Shown one piece after another: positions 15,131 through 23,961 of a stretch of 23,961 nucleotides of DNA. Origin of the DNA: a virus; the IMG/VR virus record IMGVR_UViG_3300020219_000068, positions 1 to 23,961 of that record, one strand, 5' to 3'. The notes under the pieces are model-generated. The model had not been told where the DNA came from and did not search any database. It saw nothing but the letters and a program-made list of their open reading frames with translations. Within the stretch, counting starts at the first letter, position 1. Every line of letters begins with the position of its first letter. A program made the translations under genes and the position numbers.

Positions 15131-17748
15131 TTAGGCTCCCGCGTTTTTGTACCCAGACTCGTGCTGGACCGCGACCGCGCCGAAGTCGTAGATGATCTCT
15201 TGTTCCTGGCCCAGAATGGACCCGTTGCCAACCGGCGTCAAGATCGGCTCGCGGCGTCCCTGCAAGAAGTTCACCTGAATCAGCGGGTACATTGCCGGAT
15301 CGCCCGCGAGGTACCAGGCCGTGGCGGTGCCCGGGCTGAGCCCAAGGTACGGGCTATCGAGCGCCACCAAGCGGCGCTTGCCACCAGCAAAGACGTTGGG
15401 GCGAGTGTTGTTACCCTCGCCGCTGGTCGAGTCATAAGGCGACATCGTGAGCCGGTCAGCCACGATGCCAAGCTGCGGCGGCGTGATGAGAAAGCGCGGC
15501 GTGATGGTGATCGGCACCGCCTCAGAGCCGAAGTCGCGTTGCGTCACCATCGCCAGGTAGGCCGCTTCGAGCGACGTGTTGGACAGAGCCGTCGCCGTCC
15601 CCGCCAAGTTCCGGTTCCCGGCGCTGAAGAGCGTGTTGCCGTTGGGCATGGTCTGGCTGTTGGCGCTCAGGATGGTCATCACCGCCACCTCAGGCGCGAG
15701 CTTGGCGATCACGCCCCAGCGCTGCAACGAGGCCGTGAACCCGCCTAGATCGTCGTTGATGAACATCTGCCGCGTCCAGCTCAGCTTGCGGCCTTGCGTG
15801 CTGATCTTGATCGACTGCTTGCGCTCGTTGAGGGTGGCCTCGGTGGGGCTCAAGCCCTCCGGGATCAACTTCATGCCTTCGAGCGCACTGAGCGTGATGA
15901 TGTCGGTGGTCTTAAAGTCGTTGCTGCTCCCGATGCGACAGAACTGCTCGTAGATCGTCGGCCACAAGAGGAAGCTGGCCATAAGAACCTTGTTCTGCAC
16001 GTTGCTCAGCAGCGACGGGAAGTCAGAGGAGCCGTGCCCGTAGCCCATGCTCGCCCCGCCGCCACCACCAAAGGCCGCCGCCAGCACGTCGTCGTCGTAG
16101 CGATACGAGGCAGGGTTGAAGCGCAGGCCCTGCGCCTGAACGCGACGCTCGACGCTGCGCTGCGCCATGTCCATCAGCTTGAACCGGCGCAGCCCGTTGG
16201 ATTCAGCTTCAGAGAACGCGCGGCGAACCTCAGCACCGTTGGCGTAGCCAAGGTTGGCGGCAAAGCGCCCTCGCCCGTCGGTATCGCTGGCCGCGCGGTC
16301 GATGATCGCCGAGTCCATCTTGTTGAGAAGCATCAGCTCCATCGCGCGTGCCTCGCGTGCCGAGCCCGAGTCGCCGACCAAGAGCGAGCCGCCGTTCACC
16401 CCACCACCAAGCGGGGCTCGGCTCTTGGCAAGGTACGCGATCAACGCAGTCTGAAACGCCGAGGCGTCCACGGTTGCGGTTCGCACCGCAGCGTTGGCGA
16501 GCGCCAGAACGCCTTCATCGCTCTTGAAACCAGCCGCCGCCGCGTCGATCAGGCTCATCTGCTCGTTTCGCTCAGCCGCGGTCTGCTCAGTCTGAGCTTG
16601 CACCAGCAAAGCTGGCCTCACGCTCACACTCTCTAGGCTCGCGCCGTTCTCGTTCTGATTCTCGTTCTCGGACCCATCAACACTCAGCACGTCCATCGCA
16701 TTCACCTTTCCAATGTTGCTCGCGTTGCGCGAGACGTTCCTAGCACTCGCAACCATGACACCTCGGCCACCATTCACACCAGCGACCTTGGCCGCTGGCG
16801 CCGAGAACCTCTGATTCATCACACCGATCACGTTCTCGATCGTGTCAACGCCGTCCGCCAGCCCCTGCGCCACCGCAGCCTTGCCCACCCACATATGCCC
16901 GGTCGCCACGCCGCCGACCTGCGCCGCGCTCATGCCTCTCCCGCGTGCAACCGCCTCGGTGAACATTTCTTGCAGCGCGTTGACGATGCCGCGCCAGTGC
17001 GCGATCGCCGCCTCAGAGATCGCCACGCCCGGCACATGCTCGCCCTTGACGCTGACAACCTTGCCGTCCGCGCTCGTGAGCACGTCTGAGCGGATGAGGT
17101 GAACATCGACTCCCTCGTTCTTGGCTTGGCGTGAGCTATCGACGGCGACGATGTACGTGCCGATCGAGCCCGCCATGCCGTCAAGCGGCAAGAAGACTTT
17201 TTCCGCCTGCGAAACGAGGTAGTACGCCGCCGACGCCGCGAGGCCATCGATGAACGACCACACCGGCTTAGACTTGCTGTCCGAACCAGCAGGTGCGCGC
17301 GACGCGAAGATCGAATCAGCCGCCTGCTTGAGCCCGTCGGCCGAACCGCCCGGCGAATCAGCGCGCAGCATTATCGACCCGACCTGGTCATCAGCTCGCG
17401 CCGTGCGCATGGCCAGGTCGATCGCTTCCAGGCTCGTGCCCCGATGCTGGCTCGACCCGTTGACCATCGACGCTCGCTTGGCGATCACGCCCGCGATAGG
17501 CACCACCGCCACCGACCCGACGCGCTGGTAGAGCATCCTGCCGTTAGAGTCAGTGACCACGTCGGACCGAGGCGAGAGCTTCGTTCGCGCTCGATCTTGC
17601 GGCCGTCCGTTGACCACCTGAGCCACCTGCGTGACGTCCAGCCGCACGCCCGAGGAGTGCCGCAGCAGGACGCCGCACACGCGCTCGAGCACCATCGGTT
17701 CCATCATCCAGCAGGTGCTTGTCAAGGCCGCGAGAAGCTGCGAACTGT

Positions 17749-17752
<4 letters not shown>
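15131..17752 (-). CDS. Prohead protease fused to major capsid protein
   Basis: 873 aa in one frame. The ATG at 17752 overlaps the portal stop by ATGA. Residues ~75-320 are a ClpP/S49-type protease: the oxyanion strand ADSPGGSADG (131-140), the nucleophile S174 in DGLAASAAYY, the following GSIGTYIV, and the C-terminal ATGHMWVGKAAVAQGLADGV. Residues ~325-375 are a linker with an Asn/Glu-rich patch. Residues ~375-570 are helical and scaffold-like. From SSDFPSLLSNVQNK (~575) to the end lies an HK97-fold capsid protein with the typical TRQMFINDDLGGFT (660-673) and GNTLFSAGNRNLAG. Fusions of this kind are known in other phages; the protease is expected to assemble with the shell and cut the linker region. 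The usual S49 catalytic Lys position (+52 from the Ser) is T226 here by my alignment, with K231 nearby. Confidence 0.9.
16647..16670 (-). repeat. Asn/Glu-Gln hexanucleotide repeat in the protease-capsid linker
   Basis: Four units on the plus strand: TTCTCG, TTCTGA, TTCTCG and TTCTCG. They encode the linker stretch ENENQNEN (about residues 362-369). The period is six bases, so changes in copy number would keep the reading frame. Confidence 0.85.
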
Positions 17753-19553
<1,801 letters not shown>

Positions 19554-19557
<4 letters not shown>

Positions 19558-19772
19558 ACTGGTTCTCCAAACCCGATGCGTTTGTACGCACCGCCGCCCG
19601 CTCTTTGCCGCGTCACGCTGGAGCTAAGCTGGTCGCGCAGATCCATGAGCGAGTTCAGCGATCCGCGCGTGAACGACGTTCCGTCTTTGAGCGTGTAGGA
19701 CTGGCCGGTCCGCACGATGGTGCGGATCGCTTCGTTGACGTCTACAAGAAGATCAGAGTCGCTGATACTCAC
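19554..19772 (-). CDS. Head-tail joining protein, gpW-like
   Basis: 72 aa. The GTG at 19772 is the only reasonable start, because an in-frame TAG lies two codons upstream. A clear ribosome site is not seen. The sequence follows the gpW pattern: an N-terminal helix (DSDLLVDVNEAIRTIVRTG), a short hairpin (QSYTLKDGTSFTR), and a second helix (GSLNSLMDLRDQLSSSVTR) with a basic tail. gpW-type proteins bind the portal after DNA packaging and are needed for tail joining. It overlaps the portal start by ATGA. The length matches lambda gpW (68 aa). Confidence 0.82.
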
Positions 19773-19809
19773 GCGCTAAACATACTCGCGTGTTCCTGCC
19801 CCAGGTTCC

Positions 19810-19843
19810 GACCTCGGAAAACAAGCAGAGACTTTCCGAGATC
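19810..19843 (-). promoter_or_regulatory. Intergenic RNA hairpin before the gpW-like gene
   Basis: On the minus strand GATCTCGGAAA pairs with TTTCCGAGGTC around a 12-base loop, eleven pairs with one G-U. In plus-strand RNA that G-U pair would be a C-A mismatch, so the structure fits the coding strand. It sits in the ~80-base gap after the zinc-ribbon gene. No U-run follows. It may be an RNA processing or stability element. Confidence 0.5.
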
Positions 19844-19851
19844 AAACACGC

Positions 19852-20100
19852 TCACGTTAAAAAGACCTCTTCGAGCTTACCGTGCTTCTGAAGCGTTTTA
19901 TGCGTCGTCCCGCAGCGCGTGCAGGACCGGTAGCGCACTCGCCCCTCGTTGTTGAGGCGCGAACCGTCGAGCGCCGGGCACCCGTGGTGCCCGCACAGCG
20001 GGCACCTAACCTGGTCGTACCGCTTCGGCTGCTCTTGCACCTTGAGCATCTTCTCCGTCACAGTTTGCTTCTCCGCCAAACGATCTTTGTGCTTGCTCAC
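19852..20100 (-). CDS. Small zinc-ribbon protein
   Basis: 82 aa from GTG at 20100, which lies 14 bases after the large-terminase stop and has GAAGGGA about nine bases upstream. A GTG at 20127 would give 91 aa and a 13-base overlap. Residues 33-63 form a zinc ribbon: CPLC (C33, C36) with C41 next to it, then 23 residues to SCTRC (C60, C63). The N-terminus is a basic coiled helix. Small zinc-ribbon proteins of this sort (Com or Ogr-like) in phages can bind nucleic acid or regulate translation or transcription. Its place between terminase and the joiner gives no clear answer. It could also support packaging. Function not assigned. Confidence 0.65.
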   Translation of the reverse strand: MSKHKDRLAEKQTVTEKMLKVQEQPKRYDQVRCPLCGHHGCPALDGSRLNNEGRVRYRSCTRCGTTHKTLQKHGKLEEVFLT

Positions 20101-20114
20101 GCCAGTGCATCCCT

Positions 20115-22169
20115 TCAAACATTCCACCAGCCGCCGCGCCCACGCCCGTGCCGCTCTTGACCCAAGCGGTCCGCGCGGTCGGCCATCCCGGCGCCAAACT
20201 CGCGTTTGCCGCGCCTCTGCTCACCGTCACGCTCGTTCACCGCGGCTGGCCTCTCGCGTGCCTCGCGTTCGTCGGCCGCGTGGATTCTGTCCAGCTGCAG
20301 CTTGAGCACCGCCCCCGCCTCGCAGTACGCGAGCGCCTGTAGAAAATCGTCGCGCAGTTCCTTTGGCTTCCACCACTCCGCCGCGTCAGGCTCCAGCCCG
20401 TGCAGCTTGAGCTTGGGCCGCAGCATGTTGGACATGAGGTGCTCTTTAAACATGAGCGGCAGCGCGCACAAGATCACCAGCCGACCCTCCTGGATGCGAC
20501 GGATCGCGCGATCAACCCACGAGTGCCGGTGCAAGTAGAAATAATCGATCGCCCCCAGCTCGGGCCGCGCGATGTCGGTGCGTTTGCTCTCCGGGGCCAG
20601 AATCGCGGGGTTGTCGGCGTTGGTCTGCGTGGTGTACTTCAGCGGGAGCTGCTCGACCTTGCCGCCGCGCGCCGCCGAGTACACAGCGATGCGTGAGTTG
20701 TGCATCACCTGTTGAGTCTCGTAGCCGGTGTCAATCGACGCCATCCGCACGCCCAACAGTCCCGCTGGCCCCGCGACAGAGTTGCCCGCGCCGTCGTTGA
20801 TCTTGACGCTCGCCTCGCCCAACAGCGCGTGGTAGGCCGCGAACCCGCTGACGACCTTGGCCCACACGAGGTACGCCAACCCGTTGGCGGCGAAGGCCAT
20901 GCCGACGGTCACGAACGTCGGGTTGTGGCGTGGCGACTGCACGTCCGCGCCCGCGCACAAGAACCGCACGCCGCGCGGCCCGCCCGGCACCACGATGTCG
21001 GCCATTGGTTTGAGGCACTGCTCGATCGACTCCAGGGCCAGCGTGCCCTCCGAGCGCGCGTCCGGCTCGCCGTTGCGTTTGTTGAAGAACGTCTGGCGTT
21101 GCTCGACGGTTTTTTTCTGCACGAACTCGGCGGCCCACTCGCGCACGCCAAAGGCCGGGTCCGCCAGCCCCGTGACCCACCATCCGATGAACGGCCGCTT
21201 GGCCTGCTCTTCCGCGCTCAGTTCGCTCACGAACCGGCCAGTTCCTCCCAGCCGCGGCGGCCAGGTCGCGTGCGCTCGCTCGGCGTCCAAGATCACGCAG
21301 CCGTTCGTGGCGCACACGAAAACGGCCGAGTCAGGGTTGAGATCGGCGTGCTCGCCGTCGCTCTCGTCAAGCCCTGTCATGCGCACGCGCGCCGAGCACG
21401 GGAAGACGAGCGCCCCGCAGTGCGGGCAGTCAAAGCACCAGCGTCGGCGGTCGCTGATGCGAGTCCAAAGGTCCATCACGTCCTCGTTGTCGTAGCGTGG
21501 GTGGCTAAAGACGTACATGCCTCCCAGGCCGGCCTGCCGGAACGTCTTGGTGCGTCCGAAGGCGGTTCCGAAGAGATCGCCCGAGGACTTGGGAAAGTTC
21601 TCCGACGATTTCTGATACTCGTCGAGCACCACGAACTTGCGTGCTGTCGAGATGACGCCAGACTCGCTGCCAGCCCCGACAAAGTCGATCACGCCGCCCG
21701 CGAACGGCCGCGAGGCGATCAGCGACCGGTTGTCTTCAGCTGATTGGCTGAAGACCTTGTCAAGTTCAGGGCACGCGCGCACGCTAGGCATGAACTCGCG
21801 CACCGCGAAGTTCTGAGCCTTGATCGCGTCGGTGGTGAGGTACAGCATCGGGCCCGGGTCGGTTGCGCAGTTGCACAAGGCTCGGTTGATGTTGGCGCGT
21901 GAGGCCCCGATCTGCTCAGGCTTGATGCCGATTTCGCCAAGTTTCTCAGGGTGGTCAAAGTGCAAGTCGTGCAGGTCGCGCGTCCACGGCTTCCAGTCGC
22001 ACGAAAATGGTCCAGGCCGCGCGTTAGACTGATCGAGGATGATAGACCGCTCTGCGAACGCGCTAGGCCGCACTCGCGTGCGCGGCTGGATAGCCGCCGC
22101 CACGGCCTCCCACAGCTCACGCTCCTCCGGGTGCGCGATAGTTCTCGCCACGTCAGTCGCCACGCTCAC
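20115..22169 (-). CDS. Terminase large subunit, lambda gpA family
   Basis: 684 aa, GTG at 22169 overlapping the small-terminase stop by GTGA, with a G-rich site before it. The ATPase half has a deviant Walker A, IKPEQIGASRANI (K83), like the lambda gpA form in which the lysine stands early, and a Walker B FVVLDEYQKS (D183, E184). A treble-clef-like zinc site follows: C245, C248, C251, C258 and C286, C291. The nuclease half shows the acidic residues D409 (LCAGADVQ) and D480 (ASIDTGYE), and later DYFYLHRH. The C-terminal ~70 residues are charged and low complexity, likely for portal contact. The enzyme cuts concatemeric DNA and drives it into the prohead. The length is close to gpA (641 aa). 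Confidence 0.95.
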   Translation of the reverse strand: MSVATDVARTIAHPEERELWEAVAAAIQPRTRVRPSAFAERSIILDQSNARPGPFSCDWKPWTRDLHDLHFDHPEKLGEIGIKPEQIGASRANINRALCNCATDPGPMLYLTTDAIKAQNFAVREFMPSVRACPELDKVFSQSAEDNRSLIASRPFAGGVIDFVGAGSESGVISTARKFVVLDEYQKSSENFPKSSGDLFGTAFGRTKTFRQAGLGGMYVFSHPRYDNEDVMDLWTRISDRRRWCFDCPHCGALVFPCSARVRMTGLDESDGEHADLNPDSAVFVCATNGCVILDAERAHATWPPRLGGTGRFVSELSAEEQAKRPFIGWWVTGLADPAFGVREWAAEFVQKKTVEQRQTFFNKRNGEPDARSEGTLALESIEQCLKPMADIVVPGGPRGVRFLCAGADVQSPRHNPTFVTVGMAFAANGLAYLVWAKVVSGFAAYHALLGEASVKINDGAGNSVAGPAGLLGVRMASIDTGYETQQVMHNSRIAVYSAARGGKVEQLPLKYTTQTNADNPAILAPESKRTDIARPELGAIDYFYLHRHSWVDRAIRRIQEGRLVILCALPLMFKEHLMSNMLRPKLKLHGLEPDAAEWWKPKELRDDFLQALAYCEAGAVLKLQLDRIHAADEREARERPAAVNERDGEQRRGKREFGAGMADRADRLGQERHGRGRGGWWNV

Positions 22170-22942
22170 GCTCCCACCCCCGCCTCTCTTGCCGCTCGAT
22201 CGATGAGGTTCGCTTGCTGGCGAATCGACGTTGCTCGTCGCTGCCGCGTCGCGTCTACGACCTCACGCACGACCACCGAAACCACGCGCGTAAACTTGTC
22301 AAGGTCAGCGTCGCTGGCCGTGCCCAGCATCCGCTCGCGCACCTTCACAGGAATGTCGGTCACGATGGTGCTCAGGTCGGTTCCAAACGCCGCCGCCTCC
22401 GAGGACAAGATCGCCGCGCAGGTTCGTCGCGACACCCACTCGCCCGCTCGTTGCTGGTGCTGAAAGCGAGCCTCTTCAAGCTGCCGCAGCTCGCCCGACG
22501 CGCTCTTGAACGCCGACGCAAGTTTCTGCTGTTCGTCCGCGAAGAAAGTCCCCTTCTCCATGTCCGCCAGCAGCCGCGCAAAGGCCACCTTGGCGCGCGC
22601 GATAAGCTGGTCGTAGTCAACCGGCCCCACCAGCTCGGCCATCAGGCCTGTCCACAACACGTCCGACGGTTTCTCAGGCACGCTGCCGCGCTGCGCGTCA
22701 GAGTTCGGCTTAAACACGCTCAGCCCGCGCTCGCGCCTGAACGTGGTAACCTCTTCAAGGTTGAACGACGGCGAGAGTTTCCCGGCTCGCAGCACGAGCG
22801 TGTGCGGGTGCTGCTCGTCGCTCGCCCACAGCAACACCTCGCGCTTGGACCACCCGAGCGCGCGCGAAACATCTAACGCGCTCAAGGCTCGCAGCGGCTT
22901 TACGCTCGTGATCTCACTTTCTATCTTCAGCTCGGCCACCAC
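22166..22942 (-). CDS. Terminase small subunit, Nu1-like
   Basis: 258 aa, GTG at 22942 with a GAGGA site upstream. Residues ~20-75 look like the winged helix-turn-helix of Nu1-type proteins: ALDVSRALGWSKREVLLWA, then a wing, then FNLEEVTTFRRERGL. Residues ~108-200 are helical, with the segment RAGEWVSRRTCAAILSSEA, which resembles the G-x-hydrophobic-V region preceding the oligomerisation helices in this family. The C-terminus is helical and basic. Small terminases bind the packaging site on phage DNA and load the large subunit. The gene lies immediately before the large subunit and overlaps it by four bases. It is longer than lambda Nu1 (181 aa). Confidence 0.78.
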   Translation of the reverse strand: MVAELKIESEITSVKPLRALSALDVSRALGWSKREVLLWASDEQHPHTLVLRAGKLSPSFNLEEVTTFRRERGLSVFKPNSDAQRGSVPEKPSDVLWTGLMAELVGPVDYDQLIARAKVAFARLLADMEKGTFFADEQQKLASAFKSASGELRQLEEARFQHQQRAGEWVSRRTCAAILSSEAAAFGTDLSTIVTDIPVKVRERMLGTASDADLDKFTRVVSVVVREVVDATRQRRATSIRQQANLIDRAAREAGVGA

Positions 22943-22966
22943 GCCGTCCTCGTTTCTCAGCCAGAG

Positions 22967-23524
22967 TTACGCCCATCGTTCGTGCATGTACGCCACGCTC
23001 GCGGCCGTGCTCTTCTTGGCCACGCGCAAGATGCCCATCATGTTGCCCGCCTCGACGATCGACACGCCCGCCTTGCTCAGCACTCCCGCCACAGTCTGAG
23101 CTGGGAAGGCCGTGATCTCTGAACCGTTGTTCATGGCCGCCCCCAGCCCGGTAGGGCTGAACGCCGCCGCCGACGCAAAGACGTGCCCGGCACGCCCGCC
23201 CACGCTGTCTGTGCCCAGCGTCGCCGTGTGCTCGCCCAGCAGCTCGGTCTCGACTCCCTCGACGCTGTCGGTATAGATCTTTTTTACCGCGAACAGCAGC
23301 TCTGAACACGTCCCGTTGGCCGCAGCCCCGACGAGCAGACACCGGCACTTGGTCACTGGCGTCAGGCTGACCGTGGGAGGCCCAAAGTCCACGTACGCAC
23401 CGCCCGCGATCTCCGCCAACATCGCCTCGATGCTGGTGTAGCGAGCCAGCACCGTCGAGTATGTTCCCGCCGCCACGTCCGCCGTCCCCGCCGTGGTTGA
23501 GTAGACCAGAGCTTCACGCTGCAT
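22967..23524 (-). CDS. Unrecognised 185-aa phage protein
   Basis: ATG at 23524 with AAAGGAT about nine bases upstream, and a 24-base gap to the next gene. I do not recognise a family. The sequence begins QREALVYSTTAGTADVAAGTYS, has a helix (SIEAMLAEIAGG), then a strand with two cysteines (KCRCLLVGAAANGTCSELLFAV). The C-terminal half is Gly/Ala-rich and includes GVLSKAGVSIVEAGNMMGIL. No signal peptide or clear membrane span is seen. It may be a structural or packaging accessory, since it leads into the terminase genes. Confidence 0.6.
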   Translation of the reverse strand: MQREALVYSTTAGTADVAAGTYSTVLARYTSIEAMLAEIAGGAYVDFGPPTVSLTPVTKCRCLLVGAAANGTCSELLFAVKKIYTDSVEGVETELLGEHTATLGTDSVGGRAGHVFASAAAFSPTGLGAAMNNGSEITAFPAQTVAGVLSKAGVSIVEAGNMMGILRVAKKSTAASVAYMHERWA

Positions 23525-23563
23525 CGTTCATCCTTTCAAAGGTCACACCGTTCATTTGTTTGC

Positions 23564-23591
23564 ACAACCACACTCACAACCACACTCACAC
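23564..23591. repeat. 12-bp tandem repeat in an intergenic gap
   Basis: Two units of ACAACCACACTC (23564-23575 and 23576-23587) and a partial third. They lie in the 78-base gap between the cut-off gene and the 185-aa gene, ahead of its ribosome site. Confidence 0.75.
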
Positions 23592-23602
23592 GCGCGCCAG
23601 TT

Positions 23603-23961
23603 TTACGGCCGCGCCCGCACCTTGCCGCGCCCGCTCAAGGCTTCTCCGCGCGCGTTGAGCCCGCCCGCCGCACTGCTCAGCACCAAGTGCTGCCGCGCAA
23701 AGTCAACCACTCGAAACCAGCCGTTGTCGGTGAGCGAGGCATCGATGCGATCCCAGAACGTCACGTTGGGCGGCGCGTTGCCCGTGCTCGCCAGCTTGCA
23801 GCGGTACCAGCCGCCGTTAGACCGCTCCCAGAACGCCGCCGCCGCGTGAACCACCACGTCTCCGACCGCGTAGGCCGTGCTCGCGTTGTACACGTCGCGA
23901 ACCGTGGTCCCGCTCAACTCGCTTGCACTAGCGCCGCGAATAAACTTCGTCGCGCCCTGCC
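23603..23961 (-). CDS. Carbohydrate-binding-like protein, 5' end cut off by the window edge
   Basis: The frame is open from base 23959 to the stop at 23603, so the true start lies outside the window (a TTG at 23917 is probably internal). The visible ~118 residues contain YNASTAYAVGDVVVH, then WERSNGGWYRCKLAS and NAPPNVTFWDRID. This is the usual pattern of small carbohydrate-binding domains of the CBM5/12 type found on phage fibres: an aromatic-rich strand, a GD-V turn, a Y-C strand and a late W. The C-terminus (ARQHLVLSSAAGGLNARGE) is short and basic. It probably belongs to a fibre or tip protein encoded near the packaging genes. Confidence 0.6.
   Translation of the reverse strand, partial: QGATKFIRGASASELSGTTVRDVYNASTAYAVGDVVVHAAAAFWERSNGGWYRCKLASTGNAPPNVTFWDRIDASLTDNGWFRVVDFARQHLVLSSAAGGLNARGEALSGRGKVRARP

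Noticed and set aside
20006-20230. 74-codon minus-strand frame across the end of the large terminase (start near MTVSRGAANAS)
   Set aside because: It shadows both the terminase C-terminus and the zinc-ribbon gene in a third frame, and it has no recognisable content.

Overview
The window is a single block of late, structural genes from a tailed double-stranded DNA phage or prophage of the long-tailed (siphovirus, lambda-like) type. Every supported gene lies on the minus strand, so the cluster reads from high to low coordinates. The DNA is GC-rich (rows counted by hand in typical genes are 67-75 % G+C), GTG starts are common, and neighbouring genes often overlap by four bases (ATGA/GTGA), as in one translationally coupled operon. 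No integrase, repressor, replication, lysis, tRNA or host gene is visible, so I cannot say whether this is a free phage, a provirus or a metagenomic contig. The host is a GC-rich bacterium that I cannot name.

Layout in order of transcription. (1) 23961-22967: a cut-off gene with a carbohydrate-binding-like module and an unrecognised 185-aa gene. (2) 22942-20115: DNA packaging, a Nu1-like small terminase and a lambda gpA-type large terminase. (3) 20100-19554: a zinc-ribbon protein and a gpW-like head-tail joiner. (4) 19557-14468: a lambda gpB-type portal, a protease fused in frame to the major capsid protein, and a DUF2190-type capsid decoration protein. (5) 14335-12442: connector and tail-completion genes, including one with clearly lower GC, then a tail terminator. 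(6) 12441-6919: a LamG-tail fusion protein, the tail tube protein, two tail assembly chaperone frames joined by a programmed -1 frameshift, and the tape measure protein. (7) 6903-1: tail tip and host recognition: a minor tail protein, a fibre-like protein, a DUF1833-type protein, an NlpC/P60-type peptidase, a 1193-aa TipJ/gpJ-like tip protein, and a tail fibre gene that runs off the left edge.

The set works as a pipeline. Terminase pumps DNA through the portal into a shell built from the protease-capsid polyprotein. The decoration and joiner proteins finish the head. The tail tube polymerises around the tape measure with the help of the frameshifted chaperones. The tip and fibres find and penetrate the host cell.

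No stretch longer than about 130 bases lacks a gene. The few real gaps hold short tandem repeats and two RNA hairpins, both of which pair better as minus-strand RNA than as plus-strand RNA. The strongest non-standard signals are the complete frameshift cassette at 9486-9550, the Asn/Gln hexanucleotide repeats in both the portal and the protease-capsid linker, the LamG domain in an unusual tail position, and the low-GC gene at 13014-13892. I found no defence system, CRISPR array or clearly new molecular machine.
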